NCBI RefSeq assembly: GCF_017086465.1
Contig: NZ_CP070961.1
Span: 2,976,001-3,040,000, forward strand
Source: Nocardioides sp. zg-1228
GTDB taxonomy: Bacteria > Actinomycetota > Actinomycetes > Propionibacteriales > Nocardioidaceae
DNA length: 64,000 bases
Reading direction: 5' to 3'
Position numbers and translations under genes: made by a program. Position 1 is the first letter of the stretch. Each line of letters opens with the position of its first letter. Positions 7,983 to 15,964 of the stretch are shown piece after piece. The notes under the pieces were generated by a model. That model was not told the origin of the DNA. It was given only the letters and a program-made list of their open reading frames with translations, and did no database searches.

Positions 7983-8335
7983 CCGTGGTCCACCAGCGGG
8001 CGGATCTCGACGCCGCTGTGGTGGGCATGCACCTCGTGCAGCCCGGGGACCAGCGCGAGCACCTCGTCGAGGTCGGCGGCCTCGAGGACGTAGTAGCCGC
8101 CGAGGACCTCCTTGGTCTCGAGGAAGGGCCCGTCCGTCGTGACGATCCGACCGCCGGCATCCGAGCGCACCGTCGTCGACATGGGTGGGGGCTGGAGCTC
8201 GGCACTGTCGAGGATCCGGGGCCCCGCTGACGCCGCGAAGGCCGCGTGCGCCGCGTAGAGAGCCTCTTGCCCCTCGGGCGTCATCTCGTCCCACTGCTGC
8301 TGGTCGCCGTAGATCAGGATCATGTACTTCGCCAT
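7979..8335 (-). CDS. YciI/DGPF-domain protein, ECF42 partner
   Basis: This 118-residue single-domain protein with a ferredoxin-like YciI fold opens with MAKYMILIYGDQQQWDEMTP. It contains the signature TTDGPFLETKEVLGGYYVLE near residues 66-85. DGPF proteins are the standard genomic partner and target of ECF42 sigma factors; their biochemical role is unsettled. The ATG at 8335 has a GAGAGG ribosome site. The gene starts about 45 bases downstream of a promoter-like TGTCGA/CGTCG pair on the same strand and is translationally coupled to the sigma factor gene. Confidence 0.9.
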   Translation of the reverse strand: MAKYMILIYGDQQQWDEMTPEGQEALYAAHAAFAASAGPRILDSAELQPPPMSTTVRSDAGGRIVTTDGPFLETKEVLGGYYVLEAADLDEVLALVPGLHEVHAHHSGVEIRPLVDHG

Positions 8336-8379
8336 CGCGCGCGTCCTCTCGTGCTCTCTCCGGGGTCTGTCTACTCCTA

Positions 8380-8407
8380 CGACGAACCGCCGGCGCCACG
8401 ATCGACA
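8380..8407 (-). promoter_or_regulatory. Predicted ECF42 promoter for the yciI-sigma operon
   Basis: On the minus strand TGTCGA (8407-8402) is followed after 17 bases by CGTCG (8384-8380). From memory, the published ECF42 promoter has TGTCGA at -35 and a CGA/TC-type -10. The start of YciI is 45 bases downstream. The element is mirrored by a near-copy on the plus strand at 8443. Confidence 0.6.
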
Positions 8408-8442
8408 GGACCCGGGTGGGATCGGCAGGTCGTCGACCGGTC

Positions 8443-8471
8443 TGTCGATGGTGGCGCCTCGGTCCTCGTCG
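8443..8471 (+). promoter_or_regulatory. Predicted ECF42 promoter for the divergent 47-residue gene
   Basis: TGTCGA (8443-8448) and CGTCG (8467-8471) are separated by 18 bases. The similarity to the minus-strand copy extends beyond the boxes: both begin TGTCGAT-GTGGCGCC, and after CGTCG both continue to GAGTAGAC. The only gene downstream is the short one at 8530. Confidence 0.55.
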
Positions 8472-8529
8472 GACGAGTAGACCCGGTTCCGGCGACAGCG
8501 GATCCGGACGACCCGAAGGAGTACCCCTG

Positions 8530-8673
8530 ATGCCGCCGTTCCGAGATGCCTATCCCGAGATGTTCCTCGCCATCGCGCAGGACCACATCCGCGCAGCCGA
8601 GCACGCCGAACGAACGAGGCTCGCCCGTCGCCGGTGGTGGCGTGTCGTCCAGCGGGGCGCCGCATCGCGGTGA
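8530..8673 (+). CDS. 47-residue protein, putative ECF42 regulon member
   Basis: This short frame encodes an acidic/aromatic N-terminal half (MPPFRDAYPEMFLAIAQDHI) and a very basic C-terminal half (RTRLARRRWWRVVQRG), likely one amphipathic helix. It has a strong ribosome site, GAAGGAG at 8515-8521, eight bases before ATG 8530. It sits about 50 bases downstream of a promoter matching that of the divergent sigma operon. I do not recognise a family. The translation signals and promoter are the evidence for a gene; a membrane-associated peptide is one possibility. Confidence 0.6.
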   Translation: MPPFRDAYPEMFLAIAQDHIRAAEHAERTRLARRRWWRVVQRGAASR

Positions 8674-8736
8674 CCCGTCGCACCAGCCCCCGGAAAGCAG
8701 GTGCGTGCCCGGCAGCCACGGCACTAGTCTCGCGCG

Positions 8737-9144
8737 ATGCGTGCCGAAGCGACCTTCACGGTGGCGGAGTTCCAGCCCGCCTCGATCAGTCCGGAGCCGG
8801 CGATCACCGCGCGGCTGCCCATCGGTGTGGCGGTGATGCTGAAGGAGTTCGCCGGTGAGCTCTCCGGCCGCTCCGCCACCGTCTTCACCTCGGTGTTCGA
8901 CGACACGACCGGTGTCGGCACCTACGTCGCGGTCGAGGCGTTCGAGGGATCGCTGGGCGAGCGGAGCGGGGCCTTCAACTTCGTCCACTCCGCCAGCACC
9001 TCCGGCACCGACCGCACCGCCGAGCACCTCGCCATCGTGCCGTCCAGCGGCTCGGGCGAGCTCAGCGCGATCTCGGGGACCGGCGGGATCACCGTGGACG
9101 ACACCGGGGTGCACCGCATCTGGCTGTCCTACGATCTGGGCTAG
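8737..9144 (+). CDS. DUF3224 domain-containing protein
   Basis: This 135-residue protein has the DUF3224 beta-barrel pattern: an opening strand MRAEATFTVAEFQP, a central TYVAVEAFEGSLGERSGAFNF and a late GSGELSAISGTGGITVDDTG. The family is related to small lipocalin/allene-oxide-cyclase-like barrels and has no established function. There is no signal peptide. It stands alone between the 47-residue gene and a membrane-protein gene, all on the same strand. DUF3224 genes often occur near ECF factors, but a shared promoter is not evident here. Confidence 0.8.
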   Translation: MRAEATFTVAEFQPASISPEPAITARLPIGVAVMLKEFAGELSGRSATVFTSVFDDTTGVGTYVAVEAFEGSLGERSGAFNFVHSASTSGTDRTAEHLAIVPSSGSGELSAISGTGGITVDDTGVHRIWLSYDLG

Positions 9145-9214
9145 CGACGCCGCCCCCGACCCCGCGGCTGCAATATCGATGGTCTGCGAGCACCCCCGTC
9201 GCGATCATGGTCGA

Positions 9215-9739
9215 GTGACGAGGAAGCCCATCGCGACACCGGCCGGGTCCGGCGCCGCCCCGCAGCCGGTCGACGAGCGGGCCGCCCGCACGGCCCACGG
9301 CGCGCTGGCGCTGTGGGCGCTGCTGTTCGCCGCGCCGCACCTCTACTGGGCGTTCGGGGGCCGTGGCGGTCTCGGCGCCGAGAGCGGGGCCGCCGACGCC
9401 GCGCTCGGGACGACCTGGTTCTCCGCCTACAACTGGGGCGTCACCGTCGCCTCGGTGCTCGGCGCCCTCCTGTGCGGCTGGCTCGCGCTGCGACCTCGTA
9501 CGCACGTCCCCGGCTGGCGCCGCGTCCTGCAGGTCACGGCCGTCCTGCTGCTCGTCCGAGGCGCGATCGGGCTGCTGTCCCTGCTCCTGCTGGTGCCCGA
9601 CGGGCCCATGCCGCCCTACCTCCTGGTCGCCGTCGAGCCGTGGTTCGTCATCGGCGGCCTGCTGTGCGCGCACGCCGCTCGCACCGCCGGCCCGGCCCGT
9701 GCCGGGCGCCGGCCGCGCCCGTCCACCGACACCGGCTGA
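9215..9739 (+). CDS. DUF3995-type small membrane protein
   Basis: About 174 residues with four predicted membrane helices, near 29-48, 73-95, 106-130 and 138-158. The first includes LFAAPHLYWAFGGRGGLG, the alanine/His/Tyr/Trp-x-x-GG pattern of DUF3995 proteins. GTG 9215 is taken as start, with an in-frame ATG at 9179 as the alternative; neither has a convincing ribosome site. The C-terminus is short, basic and proline-rich. No function is known for the family. The 174 bases after it contain no gene. Confidence 0.65.
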   Translation: MTRKPIATPAGSGAAPQPVDERAARTAHGALALWALLFAAPHLYWAFGGRGGLGAESGAADAALGTTWFSAYNWGVTVASVLGALLCGWLALRPRTHVPGWRRVLQVTAVLLLVRGAIGLLSLLLLVPDGPMPPYLLVAVEPWFVIGGLLCAHAARTAGPARAGRRPRPSTDTG

Positions 9740-9913
9740 CACCGGCCCGACCAGCCCCCGGGACGCGTACGCCACCCGACCGGCACCGCCTCCGCACGAG
9801 CGCGCGGGGACCCGTGTCGTTGGCCCCTGTTCCCCCCCGTCGGCCGCACATAGCGTCGGGATCGCGACCACGACCCGTGGCCGACTCACTGGACCGAACT
9901 CGGAGGAGCAGAC

Positions 9914-10420
9914 ATGGCCACCTTGACCGTGTGGAAGTTCGACACCCCGGAAGGCGCCGAGCAGGCGGAGAAGGCGTTGTTCAAGCTCCAACGCCAGGAG
10001 CTCATCACGGTGCTCGACGCCGCCACCGTGTCGTGGCCCGAGGGGAAGAAGCGCCCCCGCACGCGCCAGGCCAACGACCTGTGGGGCCCGGGACTGTTGG
10101 GCGGGATGTTCTGGGGCCTGCTCTTCGGGATCATCTTCTTCATCCCGCTGATCGGCCTCGCCGTCGGCGCCGCCACCGGCGCCCTCATCGGCGCCCTGAC
10201 CGACATCGGCATCGACGACAAGTTCATCAAGGACGTCCGCTCCAAGGTCACGCCGGGCACCTCGGCGCTCTTCGTGCTCAGCTCGGACGCCGTGATCGAC
10301 CGCGTCCACAGCTCCCTGCGCGAGGAGGGCATCCGCGGCGAGCTGATCGAGACCAACCTGTCCGCCGAGGAGGAGGCCAAGCTCCGCGCGGCGGTCGAGG
10401 ACGACCACCAGGACGCCTGA
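9914..10420 (+). CDS. DUF1269 domain-containing membrane protein
   Basis: This 168-residue protein starts MATLTVWKFDTPEGAEQAEKAL. It has a glycine-rich membrane hairpin near residues 56-96 (GLLGGMFWGLLFGIIFF, VGAATGALIGALTDIGI) and a C-terminal soluble half with a regular alpha/beta pattern ending in an acidic tail. The length and order match DUF1269 proteins, which are widespread in actinobacteria and often induced by stress but functionally undefined. GGAGGAG lies at 9901-9907, seven bases before the ATG. Monocistronic by spacing. Confidence 0.85.
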   Translation: MATLTVWKFDTPEGAEQAEKALFKLQRQELITVLDAATVSWPEGKKRPRTRQANDLWGPGLLGGMFWGLLFGIIFFIPLIGLAVGAATGALIGALTDIGIDDKFIKDVRSKVTPGTSALFVLSSDAVIDRVHSSLREEGIRGELIETNLSAEEEAKLRAAVEDDHQDA

Positions 10421-10447
10421 GCGACCCGGGCACGCGGCCGCGTCGCC

Positions 10448-11293
10448 TCAGACGCGGCCGCGCAGGATGCGGCGCCAGTAGACCTGCGGAAGGGCGTACC
10501 GGTCCACCCACCAGGTCACCGCCCGCGGCACGGTGAGGTCGGGGAACGGCACGCTCGGCCGCGGTCGGCCGTCGCGGTCCACCTCGACGAGCATGAGCCG
10601 GCGCCGCGCGGTCGTGATCGGCATGACGGTGTAGCCGTCGTAGTGCGCCATCGGCCCCCCGGTGCGGGCGGCGAGGAGGTTGGGCGCCAGCACGGCGACC
10701 TGCTTGCGCAGGGCTCCCCCCGAGACGTCGACGTAGGGCAGCACGCCCACGCGGCGCCAGTGGTCGCAGGCCATGAAGAGCGGCTTGAGCGCGGTCGCGC
10801 CACACGGCGCCGGCTCGGGCGGGACCGTGAACACGACGCGCCCCGACCGCACCCCGCGCAGCGCCGGCCAGACCCCCGCGGCGGTGTCGTCGTCGAACGT
10901 CGAGGCCGCCCACCCGCTGGCGTACGCCTCGCGCAGGCCGGGGGTCGCGTCCCAGTCCTCGTCGAGACCGGGGCACACCACCAGCGTCGTGCCGGTGAGG
11001 CGGCGACCCGAGCGGGTCTCCACCGACGGCCCGGACGGGTCGACCGCGACGACCTCGTCGCGCAGCGCCGTGCAACCCTCGGGCACGACCCGATCCGCCG
11101 GGCGGGAGAGCGACGCCATGGTCGCCTCGCCACCGCCGACGTAGTTGAGGAGCGGGCGGTAGCGGTGCACCGGGCGGGACTCGACCACGGCGACGTCGGG
11201 GGCCCCGTCACGCAGCAGGCGGGCGGCGAGCGAGATGCCGGCGTTGCCGCCGCCGACGATCAGGACGTCGTGGTGCTGGGGGGTGTCGGGCAC
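10448..11293 (-). CDS. SQR-like FAD-dependent oxidoreductase lacking an internal segment
   Basis: The N-terminal FAD-binding motif (VLIVGGGNAGISLAARLL) and the sulfide:quinone oxidoreductase pattern of the first 175 residues are present, including PCGATALKPLFMACDHWRR. The C-terminal membrane-binding part is also recognisable (ALRKQVAVLAPNLLA, GPMAHYDGYTVMPITT, YALPQVYWRRILRGR). Between about residues 183 and 195 these halves are joined directly, although SQR relatives carry roughly 100-130 residues there, including the second flavin-contacting GD motif. The frame is intact. Either this is an in-frame deletion (likely inactive enzyme) or a compact variant. Length is 281 residues against about 380-400 for typical SQRs. 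Confidence 0.7.
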   Translation of the reverse strand: MPDTPQHHDVLIVGGGNAGISLAARLLRDGAPDVAVVESRPVHRYRPLLNYVGGGEATMASLSRPADRVVPEGCTALRDEVVAVDPSGPSVETRSGRRLTGTTLVVCPGLDEDWDATPGLREAYASGWAASTFDDDTAAGVWPALRGVRSGRVVFTVPPEPAPCGATALKPLFMACDHWRRVGVLPYVDVSGGALRKQVAVLAPNLLAARTGGPMAHYDGYTVMPITTARRRLMLVEVDRDGRPRPSVPFPDLTVPRAVTWWVDRYALPQVYWRRILRGRV

Positions 11294-11315
11294 CCTGCCA
11301 CGCTAGCCCGGGGTG

Positions 11316-12008
11316 TCAGGTGCCGGTCTCGAGGCGGAAGCCGACCCCGCGGATCGCGACGACCTTCTCGCCGGCCGCGGCGGCCTCCAGCTTGCTGCGC
11401 AGGCGCCCGATCGTGACGTCGAGGGTCTTGGTCGAGCCGTACCAGTTCTGGTCCCACACCTCGGTCATCAGCGTCTCCCGCGACACGACCTTGTCGTGGT
11501 GGGTGGCGAGGACGGCGAGGACGTCGAACTCCTTGGCGGTCAGCGCGATCTCGCGCTCGCCCAGGTGCACGCGGCGCGAGCCCGCGTCGATGCGCAGGCC
11601 CGAGGACGTGGTGACGGTCGTGGCGTCGTGCGCCGGCGCGCCGCCGCTGCGGCGCAGCAGGGCCCGCACCCGCGCGAGGAGCTCGGCGAGGCCGAACGGC
11701 TTGGCGAGGTAGTCGTCGGCACCGACGTCGAGCCCGACGACGCGGTCGAGCTCGCCGGCGCGGGCGGTCACCATGATGATGCCGCCGAGGTAGCCGCCCG
11801 AGCGCATCTGGCGGCATACGTCGATGCCGTCCATGTCGGGCAGGCCCAGGTCGAGGATCACGAGCGCCGGACCCGCGCCCACCGCGAACGACACGGCCTC
11901 GGAGCCCACGGACACCCGGTTGACCTCGTAGCCCTCACGCTCGAGCGTGCGCATGAGGGGGACGGCGATGTCTTCCTCGTCCTCCACCACCAGCACGTCG
12001 TGAGCCAT
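11316..12008 (-). CDS. OmpR/PhoB-family response regulator, no adjacent kinase
   Basis: The 230-residue protein has a receiver domain (1-115) with acidic pocket EDEED, phospho-acceptor Asp near residue 53 in LVILDLGLPDMDG, and the Lys of DYLAKPFG. A winged-helix output domain (130-228) contains LTAKEFDVLAVLATH and TIGRLRSKLEAA. No histidine kinase is encoded on either side (SQR-like flavoprotein downstream, NHEJ genes upstream), so it is an orphan within this window. Its targets are unknown. Confidence 0.9.
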   Translation of the reverse strand: MAHDVLVVEDEEDIAVPLMRTLEREGYEVNRVSVGSEAVSFAVGAGPALVILDLGLPDMDGIDVCRQMRSGGYLGGIIMVTARAGELDRVVGLDVGADDYLAKPFGLAELLARVRALLRRSGGAPAHDATTVTTSSGLRIDAGSRRVHLGEREIALTAKEFDVLAVLATHHDKVVSRETLMTEVWDQNWYGSTKTLDVTIGRLRSKLEAAAAGEKVVAIRGVGFRLETGT

Positions 12009-12084
12009 GGCGAGAGCATAGAGGCGCTTCCAGCAAACGGTGGGGCGAATCGGACGGCCGTGGTCCGCCTCACCCCTGGGGGTG

Positions 12085-12987
12085 TCAGGCCTCGAAGACG
12101 TCGCCCAGCTCGGCGACCCGGCGGAGCACCTCGTCCATCGAGAGCTGCTCGAGCGCGAGGTCGTCGGCGGCCCCCTCCTCGACCTCCGCCCAGGTCAGCG
12201 GCGCCGCGACGGTGGGTCGCTCCCGGCCGCGCAGCGAGTAGGGGGAGATGGTCGTCTTGGAGCCGGAGTTCTGCGACCAGTCGAGGAACACCTTGCCCGG
12301 CCGCTTGGCCTTGGTCATCACGCTCGTGACCTGCCCGGGGTGCTCCCTCATCAGCTCCTCGGCGACCTCCTTGGCCAGGGCCGTCGTGCCGTCGCTGTCG
12401 AGACTGCCGCGGCCGGTGGGCAGCGGGGCGTAGAGGTGCAGCCCTTTGCTCCCGCTGAGGACGGGCGTGCAGCCGAGGTCGCGCTCGGCCAGCGCGTCGC
12501 GCACCAGCAGCGCCACCTGCGCGCACTCGTGGAGCCCTGCGGGCTCGCCGGGGTCGAGGTCGATGACGAGCCGGTCGGGGTTGCGCGGCCGGCCCCTCGC
12601 GTCGACGGTCCACTGGTGGACGTGCAGCTCGAGGGCGGCGAGGTTGGCCAGCCAGGTGAGGGTGGCGAGGTCGTCGCAGATCGGGAAGCGGATGGTGCCG
12701 TCGCCCTTGCCCGAGCGCGAGCCCGTGGTCGGCACCTCGTGCGTGCGCACCCACGACGGCGTGCGGGAGGGCGCGTTCTTCTCGAAGAAGCTCGATCCCT
12801 CGACGCCGTGCGGCCAGCGGATGCGGGTGACGGCGCGGTCGCGCAGGTGCGGCAGCAGGACCGGGGAGACCTGCGCGTAGTAGTTGAGCACCTCCCCCTT
12901 CGTCGTGCCGGTGCGCGGGTAGAGCACCTTGTCGAGGTTGCTGATGGTGAGCGTGCGGCCCTCCACGTCGACCTGCACCTCGCTCAC
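12085..12987 (-). CDS. LigD-type NHEJ DNA polymerase/primase (stand-alone)
   Basis: This 300-residue archaeo-eukaryotic primase-fold polymerase adds nucleotides at double-strand-break ends. It has VEGRTLTISNLDKVLYPRTG at the start, a metal-binding DLDPGEPAGL near residue 155, SGSKGLHLYAPL near residue 187 and DWSQNSGSKTTISPYSLRG near residue 248, all typical of the LigD polymerase domain. GTG 12985-12987 overlaps the ligase stop (GTGA), so the ligase and polymerase are separate but coupled proteins rather than one LigD polypeptide. The phosphoesterase domain of full LigD is absent here. Confidence 0.9.
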   Translation of the reverse strand: MSEVQVDVEGRTLTISNLDKVLYPRTGTTKGEVLNYYAQVSPVLLPHLRDRAVTRIRWPHGVEGSSFFEKNAPSRTPSWVRTHEVPTTGSRSGKGDGTIRFPICDDLATLTWLANLAALELHVHQWTVDARGRPRNPDRLVIDLDPGEPAGLHECAQVALLVRDALAERDLGCTPVLSGSKGLHLYAPLPTGRGSLDSDGTTALAKEVAEELMREHPGQVTSVMTKAKRPGKVFLDWSQNSGSKTTISPYSLRGRERPTVAAPLTWAEVEEGAADDLALEQLSMDEVLRRVAELGDVFEA

Positions 12988-13961
12988 GCCTGCCGCTCCC
13001 CTCGGGCGAGGTCCTCGGGCGTCACGTCGTCGCGCACGCCCTGGAACGACGGCTGGCGCAGCCGGTCGTAGCCCAGCCCGTGGGTGTCGACGTCCACCAC
13101 GACCCGCGGCTCCACCCAGAACGTGCCGGCCGCGTCGACCCGCGGCACCTCGTCGGCGAACGGCGACGTCCCGGTCGCGAGCGGGGCGAGCAGTCCGGCG
13201 AGCCGAGCGCTGGTGGCGCCGGCGATGCCGCTGCCCACCCGTCCGCGGTAGAGCAGGCCGTCGGGCGTCTGCTCGCCGACGAGCAGGGCCGCGAGTCGGT
13301 CGGTCGTGCCGACCTGGGGGCGCCAGCCACCGACGACGAACGAGCCACGGTGGCGGTGGGCGAGCTTGCGCCAGTCCTCGCTGCGGGCGCCGAAGCGGTA
13401 GCGCGACGAGCGCCGCTTGCTCACCACCCCCTCCAGGCCCTGCTGCAGGGTGGCCTCGAAGAGCATGTCGCCGTCGTCGTACGACGCCGGGACCTGCCAC
13501 GCCGAGTCGGCCAGCGGCAGCCCCTCGAGCAGTGCCCGCCTCTCCTCCAGCGGCCGGGAGGTGAGGTCGTCGCCGTCGAGGCGCAGGAGGTCGAAGACCA
13601 TCAGCGTGGCCGGCACCGCCGTGACGAGGCGGGCCACCTCCCGGCTGTTGCGCACGTGCATGCGGTGCTGGAGCACCCGGAAGTCGGGGACGCCGCGCTC
13701 GTTGAGGGCGATCACCTCGCCGTCTACGAGGACGTCGCGGTCGCCGAGCGGCGAGACGGCCAGGTCGGGCCAGGCCGGGGTGACGTCGTTGTCGTTGCGG
13801 CTGGTCATCCGCACGCCGCCGTCGCGGACGTCGACGAGCACGCGTACGCCGTCCCACTTGACCTCGTGCAGCCACTCGGCCCCCACGGGCACGCGGTCGG
13901 TCTTGCTGGCGAGCATCGGGCGCACGGGGTGCAGTCTGGCACCAGGGCGCGCGGGCGGCAC
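12984..13961 (-). CDS. ATP-dependent DNA ligase, LigD ligase-domain type
   Basis: About 325 residues. The adenylation motif is EVKWDGVRVLVDV near residue 33 (Lys-x-Asp-Gly with active-site Lys 35). Motif III is LVDGEVIALNERG, motif IV EGVVSKRRSSRYRFG near residue 175, and motif V DWRKLAHRHRGSFVVGGW. An OB-fold follows. GTG 13961 is the longest supported start; ATG at 13916 just before the conserved LASK is an alternative. It is divergent from ku across a short promoter region and overlaps the polymerase gene. Together they form a complete minimal bacterial end-joining set. Confidence 0.9.
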   Translation of the reverse strand: MPPARPGARLHPVRPMLASKTDRVPVGAEWLHEVKWDGVRVLVDVRDGGVRMTSRNDNDVTPAWPDLAVSPLGDRDVLVDGEVIALNERGVPDFRVLQHRMHVRNSREVARLVTAVPATLMVFDLLRLDGDDLTSRPLEERRALLEGLPLADSAWQVPASYDDGDMLFEATLQQGLEGVVSKRRSSRYRFGARSEDWRKLAHRHRGSFVVGGWRPQVGTTDRLAALLVGEQTPDGLLYRGRVGSGIAGATSARLAGLLAPLATGTSPFADEVPRVDAAGTFWVEPRVVVDVDTHGLGYDRLRQPSFQGVRDDVTPEDLARGERQA

Positions 13962-14007
13962 CCCGCGAGGGGAGACGACCGTCCGTGGCGGCGGCTATCG
14001 TCGGTGC

Positions 14008-14994
14008 ATGCGTGCGATCTGGAAGGGTGCCGTCTCCTTCGGCCTGGTCAGTGTCCCGGTCAAGCTCTACGCCGCCACGGAGAGCCACGACGTGTCCTTC
14101 CGGCAGGTGCACGCCAAGGACGGCGGCCGGATCAAGTACCAGCGGGTCTGCTCCCTCGACGGCGAGGAGGTGGCCTACGCCGACATCGCCAAGGGCTACG
14201 AGACCGAGGACGGCGAGATGGTCATCCTCACCGACGACGACATGGCCGAGCTGCCCTCGACGTCGTCGCGGGAGATCGCGGTGGAGAAGTTCGTGCCCCG
14301 CGAGCAGATCGACCCACTGCTGTTCGAGAAGTCCTACTACCTCGAGCCCGAGGGCGCCGGCGCCAAGCCCTACGCCCTGCTGCGCCAGGCCCTCAAGGAC
14401 GCCGACCGGATGGCGGTGGTGACCGTCGCGCTGCGCCAGCGCACCACCATCGCGGTGCTGCGGGTGCGCGAGACCGAGGCCGGGGAGGTCATCGTGCTCC
14501 AGACGATGATGTGGCCCGACGAGGTGCGCACCCCCGACTTCAAGGTCGAGGTCGACGACGCCAAGCCGCAGGAGGTCAAGATGGCCCACATGCTCGTCGA
14601 GACGCTGTCGGGCGACTTCGACGCCACCGAGTTCGAGGACGACTACGCCGGCGCCGTCGAGGCGCTCGTGAAGTCGAAGATCGAGGGTGGGGAGATCAAG
14701 CGCACCGAGACCTCCACCAAGACCTCCGGCGAGGTCGTCGACCTCCTGGCCGCGCTGCAGAAGTCGGTCGCCGCCGCCAAGAGCGCCCGCGGCGAGGACG
14801 CCGCCTCGTCCGACGACTCCGACTCCTCTGACGCCGATGCCGACGAGGACGAGAAGCCGGCGAGGAAGAGCGCCGCGAAGAAGCCCTCGGCCAAGAAGGC
14901 GCCCGCCAAGAAGGCGGCGGCGAAGAAGTCGAGCGCCACGAAGAGCACGACCAAGAAGACCGCGGCGAAGAAGCAGGCCAGGAAGGCCAGCTGA
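14008..14994 (+). CDS. ku: Ku protein, NHEJ DNA-end binding
   Basis: The 328-residue bacterial Ku starts MRAIWKGAVSFGLVSVPVKL. The ring-forming core spans about residues 1-255. It is followed by an acidic linker (ASSDDSDSSDADADEDEKP) and a long Lys/Ala-rich tail of PAKK/AKK repeats resembling histone H1 tails. Such tails in actinobacterial Ku proteins aid DNA binding and ligase recruitment. It is transcribed divergently from the ligase and polymerase genes. Ku dimers encircle broken DNA ends and recruit the LigD-type proteins encoded next door. Confidence 0.95.
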   Translation: MRAIWKGAVSFGLVSVPVKLYAATESHDVSFRQVHAKDGGRIKYQRVCSLDGEEVAYADIAKGYETEDGEMVILTDDDMAELPSTSSREIAVEKFVPREQIDPLLFEKSYYLEPEGAGAKPYALLRQALKDADRMAVVTVALRQRTTIAVLRVRETEAGEVIVLQTMMWPDEVRTPDFKVEVDDAKPQEVKMAHMLVETLSGDFDATEFEDDYAGAVEALVKSKIEGGEIKRTETSTKTSGEVVDLLAALQKSVAAAKSARGEDAASSDDSDSSDADADEDEKPARKSAAKKPSAKKAPAKKAAAKKSSATKSTTKKTAAKKQARKAS

Positions 14995-15038
14995 CCCTCC
15001 CCTCAGGCCGAGGGCCGGGCCGTCAGGGGCCGGGGCCG

Positions 15039-15938
15039 TCAGGCGCTCGCGAGGTCGCGCAGGTCGGCGAGGATCTCCTCGAACCTCGCGACCAGCGAGA
15101 TGTGTCCCTCGTCGTCGAACAGGTGCGCCCGTGCGCCGGGGATCGCGGCCGCGAGCCAGCGACCGTGCTCGAAGGGCACCATCTTGTCGTGGGCGCCCTG
15201 CCAGACCGAGGTGGGCACGGTGACCTCGGCGACGTCGAAGCCCCACGGCCGCACGATCTGCAGGGTGTCCTCCACCATGCCACCGGGTCCCTGCGCCATG
15301 GCGTGGCGGAAGGATGCGGCGACGTACCCGGCGAACCCGCCCGTCAGGGCAGCGGCGTCGACCTCGTCGACCAGGCCACCGAAGGCGGCGACGATGTCGT
15401 CGGCCGTCACGGCGCCCAGCTCGGCGGCCTGCTCGGTCGCGATCGGGAGGTAGGCCTCGCGACCGGACGCCGCGGCCGCGAAGTCGCGGACGTTCTCCGG
15501 ACCCATGCCGGCGCTCCAGTCGAGCCCGGCGGCGTCGAACGGGGCGACGCCCGCGAGGAGGGCCACCGACCGGCACCGCTGCGGCATGGTCGCCGCGCAC
15601 GCCAGGGCGCGCGGCCCGCCGCCGGAGTGGCCGAGCGTGACGAACTCGTCGATCCCGAGGTGGTCGAGCAGGGCCGCGGTGTCGTCGGCGTCGGCGACGA
15701 GCGGCACCGGCCATCCCTCCGGCGCGGGCCGGGGGGTGGAGGCGCCGTATCCCGGGCGTGAGCACGTGACCAGCCGGAGGCCGGCTCGCCCGGCGGCGTC
15801 CCACAGGGACGGGTCGACGACCGCGGCACTCGGGGTGCCGGAGTGGTGGACGAGCGCGAGTCCGTCGGGGGCGCCGCCGGTGAGGTACTCCAGCCGTCGC
15901 CCGTCGGGCAGGGTCAGCAGCTCAGCCGGGGAGGTCAT
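15039..15938 (-). CDS. Alpha/beta-hydrolase fold protein
   Basis: The 299-residue protein has the nucleophile elbow GHSGGGPRAL near residue 103 (catalytic Ser), an acid-loop region around VPTSVWQGAHDKMVPF and the catalytic His in DDEGHISLV near the C-terminus. An oxyanion HHSGTP lies near residue 31. Epoxide hydrolase/haloperoxidase-like lipases have this pattern. ATG 15938 was preferred over a start five codons upstream because it precedes the conserved LLTLPDGRRLEY. The substrate is unknown. It is convergent with ku. The tandem repeats at 15965-16080 lie just upstream of its start. Confidence 0.85.
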   Translation of the reverse strand: MTSPAELLTLPDGRRLEYLTGGAPDGLALVHHSGTPSAAVVDPSLWDAAGRAGLRLVTCSRPGYGASTPRPAPEGWPVPLVADADDTAALLDHLGIDEFVTLGHSGGGPRALACAATMPQRCRSVALLAGVAPFDAAGLDWSAGMGPENVRDFAAAASGREAYLPIATEQAAELGAVTADDIVAAFGGLVDEVDAAALTGGFAGYVAASFRHAMAQGPGGMVEDTLQIVRPWGFDVAEVTVPTSVWQGAHDKMVPFEHGRWLAAAIPGARAHLFDDEGHISLVARFEEILADLRDLASA

Positions 15939-15964
15939 GCCGGATCGTCGCACAGGTGCTCCGC

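Noticed and set aside
12085..15804. A single 1,239-codon minus-strand frame that would fuse the NHEJ polymerase to upstream sequence
   Set aside because: Only the last 300 codons match the polymerase; the rest is antisense to ku and overlaps the ligase gene in another frame. GTG 12987 overlaps the ligase stop as in a normal operon.
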